Source: CAWFGW01 sp963849955 (GTDB lineage Bacteria; Bacteroidota; Bacteroidia; Cytophagales; JAAEPT01). Taken from it: 64,000 bases of DNA. The stretch covers positions 333,709-397,708 of the forward strand of contig CAWKJU010000027.1 in assembly GCA_963849955.1 (NCBI GenBank), in the 5' to 3' direction. The translations under genes were made by a program, and so were the position numbers. The notes under the pieces were generated by a model. It did not search any database and was not told the DNA's origin. It saw nothing but the letters and a program-made list of their open reading frames with translations. Positions 39,887 to 50,618 of the stretch are shown here, in pieces; the stretch's first letter is position 1; the number at the start of each line of letters is the position of its first letter.

Positions 39887-40789
39887 ATGAAAAAATATTT
39901 CTCCCTTTGCTTAATCGTTTGTTCTCTGAATATGTATGCTCAGACACCCAATAAGATGAGTTATCAGGCAGTCATAAGAAATGCTGCCAATGAACTTGTT
40001 ACTAATGCTGCTGTAGGTATGAGAATTAGCATTCTACAAGGTAGTGCCTCCGGTAAAGTGGTCTATTCAGAAAGTCATACACCAACTACCAACCAAAATG
40101 GATTAATCAGTTTAGAAATTGGTGGAGGCACCGTGTTGTCTGGTGCTATTTCTAATATTGATTGGTCAGATAATACTTATTTTGTTCAGACGGAAACCGA
40201 TACAGATGGTGGTACGAATTATCAATTAATGACCACCAGTCAGTTGTTGAGTGTTCCATATGCCCTACACGCTAAAACGGCAGCTACGGTAACTAAACCA
40301 GTACTCTTAGAACCTTATATTTTAGGAACTTCCACATATGCAGATAATGCTAGTTTTTACTATAATAAAAAATTGGGATGGCAAGGGGCAAATGAAGCCT
40401 GCAAGGATGCTTATCCGAATGAGCGATATGCGAGAGCTTTCACAATGGATCAGATAACACAAGCATTAACTTTAGGCAACTTTTCTGATAATCAAAACTA
40501 TAACGATGTCCCTTTCTGGATTATTACCTCGTCTGTGACAAAAGGGGCTAGCTATAATGGTTCAGGACTCAACAATGCTGCAAATCTATCAGATGGCCTT
40601 AGTGGTGTATCTACAAAAGCCATACAGGGAAAAATAACATTCGACTTTAAGTTAGAAAGTACTAATGATGAAGAGCATTATAAAAACGGTCCATTGCAAA
40701 GATTTTTCACCGTTGAACAGGATATTTTCTCTTCAAGCACTAATCTCCCCTGTCTTTGTGGTACCTACAAGCCTGCAGAGGACCAATAA
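39887..40789 (+). CDS. Secreted protein of the M-S-Y-Q-A-V-I-R-N type
   Basis: This is a 300-residue protein with a signal peptide ending M-Y-A-Q. The mature N-terminus P-N-K-M-S-Y-Q-A-V-I-R-N leads into a domain common in secreted Bacteroidota proteins, with I-S-I-L-Q-G-S and P-Y-A-L-H-A-K-T-A at its end (about residue 135). The second half is not recognised and has no sorting domain, which is unusual for the type. It may rely on its 4-bp neighbour for surface attachment. Confidence 0.75.
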   Translation: MKKYFSLCLIVCSLNMYAQTPNKMSYQAVIRNAANELVTNAAVGMRISILQGSASGKVVYSESHTPTTNQNGLISLEIGGGTVLSGAISNIDWSDNTYFVQTETDTDGGTNYQLMTTSQLLSVPYALHAKTAATVTKPVLLEPYILGTSTYADNASFYYNKKLGWQGANEACKDAYPNERYARAFTMDQITQALTLGNFSDNQNYNDVPFWIITSSVTKGASYNGSGLNNAANLSDGLSGVSTKAIQGKITFDFKLESTNDEEHYKNGPLQRFFTVEQDIFSSSTNLPCLCGTYKPAEDQ

Positions 40790-41164
40790 CCCACTATTGA
40801 CAAGGTTTAAAGTTTTCTAAGATTAGCACCTAGTACTCTTAAGCTTTGGTTTACAGAAATTGAAAAAGTAGCTGATATGCTATTCATTTCCCTTTCAAAA
40901 AGAGGGAACATAAAACTTACTATCGCGGACAAGTTTTGTGGTTCTTACTACGGGCGCTGTCTGGATCAATTGGGGGTAAATTGGGTAATAATTTTTGCCC
41001 TGAAAAACTTTAGTACTCCAACCCAAAAGATTAGCTAAATGGGCAAAGCACCCTGTAAAGTTTCAAAACCACAACTCAAGAGACCCGCTGACAACATTAA
41101 ATTTAATAATTAAGTCATCGCTACTTTATATATAGTCCCTATTTTACCACAGTTTAAAAAACCA
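40790..41164. other. Gene-free interval
   Basis: Frames are short in all readings and no repeat from elsewhere in the window is seen. The interval is somewhat less AT-rich around 40920-41060, which could be a decayed insertion, but no family is recognisable. Confidence 0.5.
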
Positions 41165-41803
41165 ATGCTGATGAAATATTTAATCCTTTGCGTAATATCA
41201 CTTCTCTCCTTTTCCTGTAAAAAAGACAAGAATAAAATCATGGTAGATTTAAGCCAATTTGATGAAATAACGGAACAATATCCCTATGAAGAAATAAAAC
41301 CCACAATACCTGTTAATTATTTTGAGCTCTTGATTTCCTATGGTAGCGATGATGAAGTATTATTTAGTTCAGGATCTAAATGTTCTGATGCTTCAAACCC
41401 AACGGATTGTGAAGTTCAATTTGACTCATTAAAAAGTCCTTCTGAAGGTTTTTCTTCCGGTTGCTTGCCCAATTATTGCTATAAATACCTCAAATATCAA
41501 AGAGGTAATGAAATTAATGTGCTCACTAATACCGATGAATTAAAAACCTTTTTTGGAGAAATTGATTCTAAGTCGGAGGCAATCATGTTAGTTGTTGCAG
41601 CTAACTACAATTTCAGTACTCAAGACAAAGAGACAGGTGCTATAAAAGTATCCGATGCAGGATATGAACTATTAGTAACAAAGCTGGTGAAAGACTGTAA
41701 CCCAGTTCAAACGAATAGGTACCACCTGGAAATTACTAAGGCTGGAGAAATCAATATTTTAACAGAAGAAGAGTATTCTGTGTCTGAAGGGGCATGCATT
41801 TAA
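41165..41803 (+). CDS. Uncharacterised lipoprotein
   Basis: This 212-residue protein (210 from the second Met) has signal peptide and lipobox S-F-S-C-K-K-D-K. The body has five or six Cys, including C-S-D-A-S-N-P-T-D-C and G-C-L-P-N-Y-C-Y, which could form disulfides in the periplasm. No family recognised. Confidence 0.7.
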   Translation: MLMKYLILCVISLLSFSCKKDKNKIMVDLSQFDEITEQYPYEEIKPTIPVNYFELLISYGSDDEVLFSSGSKCSDASNPTDCEVQFDSLKSPSEGFSSGCLPNYCYKYLKYQRGNEINVLTNTDELKTFFGEIDSKSEAIMLVVAANYNFSTQDKETGAIKVSDAGYELLVTKLVKDCNPVQTNRYHLEITKAGEINILTEEEYSVSEGACI

Positions 41804-41950
41804 TATCCCTAACCTATTTTATATAATTATAGCTCGTTTGTAGTTTACTTGCCCAAATCGTGTGCCTCGTATTAGACCGTGTGTGCGTATTTTTTTAATC
41901 TTTTCAATCATAATGTAATGCTAATGAGCTAAAAAAAAATTTAACTGGTT

Positions 41951-44479
41951 CTAATCGATTAATAACCTCCCTGTATGTACAAGATTTTCACCCTGCCAAA
42001 TCATATAGAGATACACACCAGAAGAGATTCCTTCCAAATTAATTTCTTGCTGTAAGAAACCACCAAGCGGCAGCGTTCTCTCTAAAACACCATCGATCGT
42101 CATAATTTCAAGTTTTGTATTCGGACTAAGTGATTCAATTGTAAATACACCAACCGATGGATTCGGATAAACATTGATATCAGAATCAGTAGAAACGGTA
42201 TGACTTTCCAACCCGGATACAACTGAAGTATCACCGTTTAGTCGAACGATATGATTGGCTGAAATACCGTTATAACTAGTAAAAGAGCCGCCAATTAATA
42301 TTTTCCCATCAGATTGACGATTCAAAGCAAAAACACATGCATTCGCTCCAGAACCCACTTCAAAAGTTTCATCAACTTCCCCATCTTCATGCAAACGAAC
42401 AAGGTGACTTTTAGAAGATCCGTTAAAATAAGTAAACCAACCACCAACTAATAACTTGTCATCTGGCAATAACACCAAATCAGTAATACCTGCTTGTGCA
42501 TTCGAACCCGTGCCCACATCAAACGTATTGTCTATTGAGCCATCGGTATGCAGTCGGCTCAAAGAACTTATATTTTGTCCATTTAATTTATTAAGCGCCC
42601 CCGCCACGATTATTTTACCATCTTTTAGGACCAAGATGGAGGACACTGTTCCATTTACTCCAGTTCCTATATCAAAGGTATTATCCACAGATGCATCTTC
42701 ATTCAATCGTAAAAAATATCGTTGTGAAGAACTCCCATTATAGACATTAAAATTACCTCCTATCAAAATCTTACCATCTGGTTGAAGAGTAATTTTTTGC
42801 ACCAGAGCACTTCCTCCAGAACTAGATCCAGCTCCTGTTCCTGTATTAAAAGTTTGATCTACCGCACCATTCGCATATAAACGAACTAAACCACTTTTTG
42901 AAACACCATTAAACGAAGTAAAGTCCCCGCCTACCACTATTTTTTTATCTGGTTGTAGCGCTATTGCATAAATATTACTATTTGCAGCAGTACCGATAGC
43001 GAAATCGTTGTCAATAGTACCATCTTGATGTAAACGAGCTAATCGATTTTGTGTAACACCGTTGAAGGCAGTAAACTTCCCTCCTAACAGAATCTTTCCG
43101 TCAGCCTGTAATACTATTGCTCTGACTACTCCATTAGGCCCCGAGCCAATCTTAAATGATTCATCAATCGAACCATCAGTATTCAATCGAACTAAGTATT
43201 TTTTAACAACACCATTAAAAGAAGTGAAATCTCCCCCTACAATCAACTTATGATCTTCCTGTTCCACTATTTGAAACACAGTACCATTTGCTCCCCAAGA
43301 TTCGTTTTGAAACGTATTATCTAACGACCCATCCACATTAAGTCGTACCATACGATTTGAAAACTTATTATTATACCCGGTAAACCAACCGCCAACTAAT
43401 ATTTTACCTTCATTTAGAACTACTGTACTCGTAACACTCCCTGTAGCACCAGAGCCTATATTAAAAGTAGGGTCAATAGATCCATCTACATTTAATCGAG
43501 CTAAACTATTAAGAGCAATACCGTTAAAAGCGGTAAACTGCCCCCCAATTATAATTTTATTGTCTTGGTGAATAGCAATAGAATAGATGTCTCCAATATT
43601 TGCTCCAGCACCAATATCAAAAGAATCATCAATTGATCCGTCTGAATTTAAACGGACTAAACATTTTTTAGCAACCCCATTAAAAGAAGTAAAATAACCG
43701 CCAACTAATATCTTTTGATCTCCTTGTACAGCCACAGTATTTACCCTAGTACTAGCACCTGACCCAACATTAAATGAGTTATCGATAGAACCATTCGCAG
43801 TCAAACGAATTAATCGCATATGGGACGCTCCGTTAAAAGTATCAAAAGCACCTCCTACCAGTATTTTACCATCCGAATTCAGAACAATACTATTCACATC
43901 ATCATTTGCCCCGGTACTTATAAATGAATCATCAATAGAACCGTTTGTAGTTAATCGCACCAAACGGTTTTTGGATGCACCATTAAATGTGGTAAACTCG
44001 CCTCCAATAAGTATTTCCCCTTCCGGCTGTACAACAATTGAGTTCACATGACCATTTGCCCCTGTTCCTGTGTCAAACGTTTCATCAATCGACCCGTCTG
44101 AATTTAAACGTACAACACGGTTGTTATAAACCCCATTAAAAGTTGTAAACTCGCCCCCTACAAGTATTTTCCCATCAGGCTGTAGTGCAATTGACTTCAC
44201 CCTGCCATTAGCACCTATCCCTGTATCAAATGTCTCGTCTACTAAGCCATCCGCAGTCAAACGAATAAGCCGATTCACAGGTAATGTTCTGTAAAAAGCA
44301 AAATCACCCCCGACAAGAATTTTCCCGTCAGGTTGTGTTTTAACTACATGAACTGGCTTACTGAAAGTACCTAGACCAAGACTACTTCCATCTGGATCCC
44401 CAGGCCCTGACGCTAAAACAAACGATTGAAAAAAAAAGAAAGTGAAAACAATTACTGAAGAGAAAACAAATAACCTCAT
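41951..44479 (-). CDS. Delta-60 repeat protein with type IX sorting domain
   Basis: This is an 842-residue secreted protein with a signal peptide cut near V-L-A-S-G. Fourteen tandem delta-60 repeats of about 50 residues follow, each with P-D-G-K-I-L-V-G-G-x-F-T-x-F-N-G and R-L-x-x-D-G-S-I-D-x-x-F. They probably form stacked beta-propellers. The C-terminal Por sorting domain begins V-Y-P-N-P-S near residue 773. Function is probably surface binding or adhesion; none is established. The gene stands alone, convergent with its left neighbour. Confidence 0.92.
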   Translation of the reverse strand: MRLFVFSSVIVFTFFFFQSFVLASGPGDPDGSSLGLGTFSKPVHVVKTQPDGKILVGGDFAFYRTLPVNRLIRLTADGLVDETFDTGIGANGRVKSIALQPDGKILVGGEFTTFNGVYNNRVVRLNSDGSIDETFDTGTGANGHVNSIVVQPEGEILIGGEFTTFNGASKNRLVRLTTNGSIDDSFISTGANDDVNSIVLNSDGKILVGGAFDTFNGASHMRLIRLTANGSIDNSFNVGSGASTRVNTVAVQGDQKILVGGYFTSFNGVAKKCLVRLNSDGSIDDSFDIGAGANIGDIYSIAIHQDNKIIIGGQFTAFNGIALNSLARLNVDGSIDPTFNIGSGATGSVTSTVVLNEGKILVGGWFTGYNNKFSNRMVRLNVDGSLDNTFQNESWGANGTVFQIVEQEDHKLIVGGDFTSFNGVVKKYLVRLNTDGSIDESFKIGSGPNGVVRAIVLQADGKILLGGKFTAFNGVTQNRLARLHQDGTIDNDFAIGTAANSNIYAIALQPDKKIVVGGDFTSFNGVSKSGLVRLYANGAVDQTFNTGTGAGSSSGGSALVQKITLQPDGKILIGGNFNVYNGSSSQRYFLRLNEDASVDNTFDIGTGVNGTVSSILVLKDGKIIVAGALNKLNGQNISSLSRLHTDGSIDNTFDVGTGSNAQAGITDLVLLPDDKLLVGGWFTYFNGSSKSHLVRLHEDGEVDETFEVGSGANACVFALNRQSDGKILIGGSFTSYNGISANHIVRLNGDTSVVSGLESHTVSTDSDINVYPNPSVGVFTIESLSPNTKLEIMTIDGVLERTLPLGGFLQQEINLEGISSGVYLYMIWQGENLVHTGRLLID

Positions 44480-45160
44480 TAATAATCCGTTTTATTTAAA
44501 GATGATACAAATACTAAAAACATTATAATTAATTTATACTAACTCTCATAATAAAGTAACTGCATACTCTAACATAGTTATCAATAAAACCACTCATACC
44601 ATCAACAAACAAGGTTTATAAACTTACTTTATCTGTTAGTTCAAATTCTCGAAAGGTTCGACAGGCGTTAAGACCTAGTTAAGTAGTTAAAATTAAAAGT
44701 CTCTTAAAGTCATACCAGAGCTGGTAAATAGATCTTTTATAAGCGAGTACAAACAACCTATACATCCATGTAATATTTAACCGATTATGTTATAATGTTT
44801 TTAGGTTATCGACACCTTTATGAGACAATAATTTTCTACTATAATACATCTATTGAAACCAACATCATGTCATCTAAAATTTCCGAATACCTTAAAAAGT
44901 TAGTTCAAGTCACCGAAGAAGAAAGTGTCATTTTTAGTGTTTTTATTAAATAGGTAAAGAGTATATAGGGACTATTTGTGAGCTGGCTTTAATTTCTTAA
45001 CTAAAAACAATAGAATTTGTAGCTGTGTTTTTTTTAAAATAAAAATCGATTATATACTATACTTCGAATATCTCCCAACTTATATGAACATTTAAATTAG
45101 AAAGAAATTATATTTAAAAACAAATCCATATGTTTACTAATTTCTTCACAGCAATTAAAA
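44480..45160. other. Gene-poor interval
   Basis: AT-rich sequence between a minus-strand and a plus-strand gene, so it must hold both promoters. The only coding trace is the Crp-like remnant at 44867-44953. Confidence 0.5.
44867..44953 (+). pseudogene. Crp/Fnr N-terminal remnant
   Basis: The 28 codons M-S-S-K-I-S-E-Y-L-K-K-L-V-Q-V-T-E-E-E to a TAG resemble the first helix of Crp-type cyclic-nucleotide-binding proteins of Bacteroidota. The rest of the gene is absent. Confidence 0.4.
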
Positions 45161-46900
45161 ATGAAACAAACATTCCTTTCCCTTATTATCTTTATTTATA
45201 TCTCCAGTACATTCGCACAACATGATTTTATAGCAGACACATTAATAATTATCCCTTTAGGGAAAACAAACATAGCTTTTCAAAACACTAATCAACAATA
45301 CAAAAAAGTAAGTGCGGGATACGATCATTTCAATTTAGTGTTAGATAACAATACAGTTGTTTCATACCAAGACACATCAAACCACGCATTAACATTTCCT
45401 GATATCACTGACAAAATCATTGATATACAAACAGGCGCTATTCACTCCCTAATTTTGTTTGACGATAGTACAATAAGTCAATTTATGACAACCGATGAAA
45501 TCAATATGTTTTTCCCATGGAAACTAAAAAAAATAAGAGAAATAAGATGTGGTTTAAATATGTCTTTAGCATTAAAGCAAAACAACATAATGTATACATG
45601 GGGATCTGAAGGTTTGATTTCAGAACTAGGTATTCCCCCAAAAACATATGGTGTGAAAACCGCTTCAATAGGAGAAAAACATGTTGCGTTTATCAATATA
45701 AAAAACAAGGTGTTTGTGTGGGGAGATGATTTATTCGAAAAGAATAAGATTCCAACTTTTAAAAATATTCCTCAGCAAATTGTAAGTGGAAACAACCATG
45801 TATTAGTATTAGATAACAAAGAAAAACTATACTGTTGGGGAAAACTTAATTCCACTCATCTACCAAACTACATGGATTCACTTAAGATAAAAAATATATC
45901 AGCAAAAGGAGATTTCAACTTAGTTACAACATACGATAATCAAGTAGTCATCTGGAATGAAAACAATGATTTAAAACTGGAGTTGAAAAACATTGGAGAT
46001 ATTAAGTTTAGCACTCTCGGTATTGACTTTGCTGTAATTGGTTTAAAAAAGAAACAATCAGATAAAAATAAAAAAACGGTAATTAGTCAATTATCAACCT
46101 ACAAAAATAACAATTGGAGAAATAATAATGACAGTCTCAACAATGACTCCATTGGTAACGTTCAATCGTTTGTAAGCAAATATTTCCTCAAAGAATTAGA
46201 AGACACGAATAGTCTTGTTTTTAAATCGATAAACTCAAAGTATTATCTTAATAATTCTAATACAGAATATGAATTTCAAGGAAAAGGCAACAAAGTAACC
46301 GTTATAAATGATAATATGGATTTTAGCCATAACAACAACTATCGAAGAGTGATTTTTAAAGGGTCGGGGAAAAACTATGTTATAAGACAAAGTAACCAAT
46401 CATCTAAACTCCAAAACGATACATCCACGATCATTATAGACTTAGATAAACTTGGTTATGACAAAAAATATAGTCAAGTATATTCAGAAGCAGAAGTTAG
46501 TCCTACATCAGAAAACTCAATAAATTACGAGGAAATATTTATAGAAATTAACCCAGAGAATTTTGAGGTCACATCACTATCGTACACCCCAATTCACAAT
46601 GGTTATTATGATTTTGATGACTATGGAGCAGTAGATGAAACCAATTATGAATTAATAGCTGAATATGCTAGTTATTTTCCCGATGGTATTGAAAAAGCTC
46701 GAGCACTTTTTTATACTCAAAAAAAACAAAAAGCATTTCAAACCTTATTAAACTGCACTAAAGAAGGGTTTGATTCGTCTTGCCCACTTGCTCTTTTTGA
46801 ACTCTATTATTATGGCTTATTTGACACTCAGGTTAATGTTGAAAAGGCCAAGTACTATTTATCAAAATATGAAGAAATAATTAAAAGTTATGATGAATAA
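45161..46900 (+). CDS. Secreted RCC1-like repeat protein
   Basis: This is a 579-residue protein with a signal peptide ending S-T-F-A-Q. Residues about 45-300 have RCC1/BNR-type units: V-S-A-G-Y-D-H-F-N-L-V-L, I-Q-T-G-A-I-H-S-L, T-W-G-S-E-G, V-F-V-W-G-D-D, Y-C-W-G-K and I-S-A-K-G-D-F-N-L-V. The middle is Asn/Ser-rich. The end (about 480-579) looks like helical Sel1/TPR-type repeats (A-R-A-L-F-Y-T-Q-K-K and A-L-F-E-L-Y-Y-Y-G-L). No sorting domain is seen. Periplasmic or outer-membrane-associated binding protein; function unknown. Confidence 0.75.
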   Translation: MKQTFLSLIIFIYISSTFAQHDFIADTLIIIPLGKTNIAFQNTNQQYKKVSAGYDHFNLVLDNNTVVSYQDTSNHALTFPDITDKIIDIQTGAIHSLILFDDSTISQFMTTDEINMFFPWKLKKIREIRCGLNMSLALKQNNIMYTWGSEGLISELGIPPKTYGVKTASIGEKHVAFINIKNKVFVWGDDLFEKNKIPTFKNIPQQIVSGNNHVLVLDNKEKLYCWGKLNSTHLPNYMDSLKIKNISAKGDFNLVTTYDNQVVIWNENNDLKLELKNIGDIKFSTLGIDFAVIGLKKKQSDKNKKTVISQLSTYKNNNWRNNNDSLNNDSIGNVQSFVSKYFLKELEDTNSLVFKSINSKYYLNNSNTEYEFQGKGNKVTVINDNMDFSHNNNYRRVIFKGSGKNYVIRQSNQSSKLQNDTSTIIIDLDKLGYDKKYSQVYSEAEVSPTSENSINYEEIFIEINPENFEVTSLSYTPIHNGYYDFDDYGAVDETNYELIAEYASYFPDGIEKARALFYTQKKQKAFQTLLNCTKEGFDSSCPLALFELYYYGLFDTQVNVEKAKYYLSKYEEIIKSYDE

Positions 46901-47256
46901 ATTATGAACTAATTTATAATCTACAAAAATCATTTATATAAAATTCTTTTATTCTTAATATTCTATAAATCAACTTATTGTGTTTAGTATAGCTCTATCC
47001 TTCCCTAAAAAACACATTGAAAAGCCCATTCCGCCTAGGCTGTTAATTCTTCATTAATACTATTATGTTGGTGATTATAAGTATTTGGGGAACAGTGACA
47101 AATTTAGATTGATGCAAGATCTTAATTAAAACCATTGATTTCTAACGTAGGGAAGATTATCTAACATTATTTTTTAAGGATCAATTTCTACTCAGCAAAA
47201 CAACATTTCAAACTGATTTTTTATTTACTTTGTTCTTATTACGTTAATGTTTTGCA
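46901..47256. other. Gene-free interval
   Basis: AT-rich; no frame of note and no repeat from elsewhere in the window. It must contain the AraC gene promoter. Confidence 0.5.
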
Positions 47257-48069
47257 ATGAACTTCTATAATCATATCTTGGATGTTAAATCCTTGGCTTA
47301 TTTTTCTCAGGCATGGTATTCTAAAATTGATTTTAAAAAGCACTCACAAAATATTTACATCCCAAAATCATCGGTGTTTATTTCTGTTTTATTAAGCGGA
47401 GAAGTCCAGATTAAAATAGACACAAACAAGCCCGTGCCCAGCCCCATTTTCAGTATTAATGGAGTAATGAATAAAAAAAAGGCAACTATCCATTTTAATG
47501 ATGTTGTTGAAAGTATTGGCATAGAGTTAACCTCACTGGGTTTCAAAAAGTTATTTGGTTGTTCGCCCATTCTACTTCATGATCACTATGCAGACATGAA
47601 TACCCTTATCAATTTTGATGAAGTTAACTTAATACAGACCCTTCAATCATATTCGACCATTCCTCAGAAAATTATTTTTTTACTTGCTTATTTGGAAAAC
47701 AACTTCAATTCTAAGGTTTACGAGGATGACTTTTCAAGAAAATTATATGCTATTCCTTCAAAAGAGTTAATCCAATATGATGTCAAAAAATTAGCCGATG
47801 AATTTTGTCTGGGAGAAAAAACGTTTATTAGAAAATTTAAAGAAGAAATGGGCACCACTCCTAAAAACTACATCAATATACATCGGTTTAAAATAGCCTT
47901 TTCTCAATTGACTTCACAGCACAACATTACCCTACAAGGGTTAGCTAGTTCATTAAATTATTACGACATCCAACATTTGATTAAAGACTTTCAAGTGCAT
48001 ACCAACCTTACCCCTTATCAACTATTGGAATCAAGAACCGATTCAACAAAAAAGATTTGGAACGAGTGA
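47257..48069 (+). CDS. AraC-family transcriptional regulator
   Basis: This is a 270-residue regulator. The N-terminal ~155 residues form a ligand or dimer domain of the type found with Bacteroidota AraC proteins, with no clear cupin ligand set. The C-terminal double helix-turn-helix (about 170-260) has V-K-K-L-A-D-E-F-C-L-G-E-K-T-F-I-R-K-F-K, then G-T-T-P-K-N-Y, then L-T-P-Y-Q-L-L. It lies 80 bp before the secreted protein gene at 48150, a possible target. Confidence 0.9.
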   Translation: MNFYNHILDVKSLAYFSQAWYSKIDFKKHSQNIYIPKSSVFISVLLSGEVQIKIDTNKPVPSPIFSINGVMNKKKATIHFNDVVESIGIELTSLGFKKLFGCSPILLHDHYADMNTLINFDEVNLIQTLQSYSTIPQKIIFLLAYLENNFNSKVYEDDFSRKLYAIPSKELIQYDVKKLADEFCLGEKTFIRKFKEEMGTTPKNYINIHRFKIAFSQLTSQHNITLQGLASSLNYYDIQHLIKDFQVHTNLTPYQLLESRTDSTKKIWNE

Positions 48070-48149
48070 TTTTGTCTTTTTTTTACCAACACACTATTCG
48101 CAACGAGATTTAACTTTACAAGCAAAAATGAACCTCAGTCGCTTTTGAT

Positions 48150-50582
48150 ATGAAAAATATTTACTTCCCTTTTACAGCTATACTCGCATTTTTATTTATA
48201 AGTACTTACGGCCAAACCAACAAAATCGAAGTTTTTCAAATTGGAACAAAAGTCAATTTCATTATGAATAGTTGCGGCCAAAATTTACCTGAAACTCAAG
48301 GCAAACTACATTTTTGCGATGCTGCAGGAAATCTGGGGTATGTTGAAAACAGTACAGGATTGAATGATAGAAGTGTAAACTTTATGATTCAAAACCATTA
48401 TAACGAAGATGAAATTTACTTTACTCCATCTGGTATATCAATAAGAAAAGAAAACGGTGAATGGGAAAACATTCCCAAAATCGCCATACCAATCCGTAGA
48501 TCAAATGGCGACTTAGTAACTGATGCTACTCAACTGCAGGGTGGCGTTCGACTACCGAACGGCAAATTGCTTTTTGGTGCACAAAGTACAAGCACATCTA
48601 ATTCAAACGTGTACATCTATGATTTTGATACTAAATCAATTTCCAGTGTATCATTGAATAAGATAAGTGCTCCAGCAGAATTTATATACAACGAAGCAGC
48701 TGACTTAACCTATATCCTATCTTATATGGGAAGCACTAAACACCTCTCTATTTATAAAAATGGCGTAGTTATCTCCACTGAAGAAATTCAATCTTCATTC
48801 AACATAGCCTATTCAAATAGACGCGATTCATTTTACTACAATGGTAAAATTTATATCGGCACACCACAAGGGCTAGCTGTTTTGGACGTCACCACTAGAG
48901 TTTTTAAACTAATTAATGCTTCCTCAACACCTTCATTGACCTACAATAATGCTTTCAACATCACCCTTGATACAGTCACGAAAAATGTTTGGGTTATTAA
49001 TACAGACGCAAATAATGGAGCAATAAGTAAATTTGATTTGTTGAAGGATTCCATTTACAATTATACCATTCCTACCGTTGCAAATAATCAGGTTAATTAT
49101 AAGTTTCAAAAACTAGCCGTAAACAATGACAAAGGATGGTTAGTCGCTTCAAATTTTGATGGATTGCTTTCCTTTAATGCTAATCCAACCAGTTTAACGC
49201 TCACCGAAATCCCTAAAAGCGAAATCGTCACGCTTGGTTTACCTTACTCTTATGCACCGAACAACGTATTTTTCTTGAACGAAAAGTTTTATTTCACCTC
49301 AATCTCCTACTCTTCCGGAGTAGATAAAAATTATGAAGTATTAATCCATGATAATGAAACCAACTTATGGTCTGGAAGAAGCGATGGCCAAAAAGGCAAC
49401 CGATCATTTGAAATGAACAGACGGTTTGAATTTAGTATCCCAGACACGTTAGGAGGTATTTGGTGGTTTAATCCATCCGATAACTTGGTGCTTTATCGGT
49501 CTAACAAGGAAAAAGAGTATTTAGTAACTGTGAACTATGGATTATTTTCTTCTGCGCTAGGCACCAACGAAAAACCTTTAATGACCACTTCTATTTCTCC
49601 CAACGGCCTTTCGTTAATTGATACCAGTGGTGTCACGCTTATTGAACCAAAAATTTCTTCAGCTTCTACGATTACACCTTACAAAGATCAAGTTTGGATT
49701 CACAGTGGCGACCGTAAGAAACTATATGTAATAAAGGAAAATGTATTGGCGAAAGAATACGCCTTAGACAATAGCTTCAATACTTTTTATAAGATAGGTC
49801 TCGATTCAAGCGGGGTAGTCTGGTTTTTTAAGTCAACAGGATCAGAGTCAACCTTAAGGAAATTTAACCCAAACACGGAAAGTTTTACCGATTTTAATGA
49901 AGCTGGTGTTGGCACCCCACTAGAAGTAGTTACTGGCCCAGCTGGTACGGTCGTTTTTTTAGGTACCACAGGGTTGATTTTTTACAATGGTACCGACTTT
50001 GAGACATATCCTTATAGTGGTGTAGTTAATCTGGCCAAAGTTCAAACCGCTGTTTTTGACCAAAAGGGCACGCTTTATTGCCTGCAAAATGATCCAGCAA
50101 AAATTATTTCAGTAGAGGGACTAGGTTCTGAAGTGATCACAGGAAATGTGAATATTATACTTGAGGGGGTAAACACCCTCCTACCAGCACTTGATTTCTA
50201 CCGACCAAGTTCATTATCCATTGATAAATACGGTGCTATCTGGACGAATGCCTCTCTTGCTTCTATCAAAATAGTAGATAAGGATACAACACCTCAATTC
50301 CGTTTGTTAGGGACAACACCATTAATCACCTCCCTTGATAAGCAAGAGCAAGTTTCTACAGAAAATCTAGTTCATATTTATCCAAACCCTTCTTCAGACA
50401 AGGTTAGTGTTACCACTAATTTTAAGGAATTCACCCTTTCCATTACTGACATGAAAGGTCAATTAATCTCAACCTTTACATCACCCGAATTTTTTTCGGT
50501 AGAAGATTTAGCAAACGGGTTTTATCTTTTAAAAATTGTGAATGGACAAACAACCATTACAGAGAAATTGATAAAGAATTGA
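48150..50582 (+). CDS. Large secreted propeller-like protein with type IX sorting domain
   Basis: This is an 810-residue protein with a signal peptide ending S-T-Y-G-Q. The long middle has repeating W- and G-containing strands (V-W-V-I-N, I-W-W-F-N, V-W-F-F-K, I-W-T-N-A) at propeller-like spacing, similar to SMP-30 or two-component-regulator propellers. The Por sorting domain starts I-Y-P-N-P-S-S-D near residue 740. Surface or extracellular; substrate unknown. It follows the AraC gene by 80 bp. Confidence 0.82.
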   Translation: MKNIYFPFTAILAFLFISTYGQTNKIEVFQIGTKVNFIMNSCGQNLPETQGKLHFCDAAGNLGYVENSTGLNDRSVNFMIQNHYNEDEIYFTPSGISIRKENGEWENIPKIAIPIRRSNGDLVTDATQLQGGVRLPNGKLLFGAQSTSTSNSNVYIYDFDTKSISSVSLNKISAPAEFIYNEAADLTYILSYMGSTKHLSIYKNGVVISTEEIQSSFNIAYSNRRDSFYYNGKIYIGTPQGLAVLDVTTRVFKLINASSTPSLTYNNAFNITLDTVTKNVWVINTDANNGAISKFDLLKDSIYNYTIPTVANNQVNYKFQKLAVNNDKGWLVASNFDGLLSFNANPTSLTLTEIPKSEIVTLGLPYSYAPNNVFFLNEKFYFTSISYSSGVDKNYEVLIHDNETNLWSGRSDGQKGNRSFEMNRRFEFSIPDTLGGIWWFNPSDNLVLYRSNKEKEYLVTVNYGLFSSALGTNEKPLMTTSISPNGLSLIDTSGVTLIEPKISSASTITPYKDQVWIHSGDRKKLYVIKENVLAKEYALDNSFNTFYKIGLDSSGVVWFFKSTGSESTLRKFNPNTESFTDFNEAGVGTPLEVVTGPAGTVVFLGTTGLIFYNGTDFETYPYSGVVNLAKVQTAVFDQKGTLYCLQNDPAKIISVEGLGSEVITGNVNIILEGVNTLLPALDFYRPSSLSIDKYGAIWTNASLASIKIVDKDTTPQFRLLGTTPLITSLDKQEQVSTENLVHIYPNPSSDKVSVTTNFKEFTLSITDMKGQLISTFTSPEFFSVEDLANGFYLLKIVNGQTTITEKLIKN

Positions 50583-50618
50583 TTAGTATGCAATTTTTAA
50601 TCAACTGCTAGCTAGAAA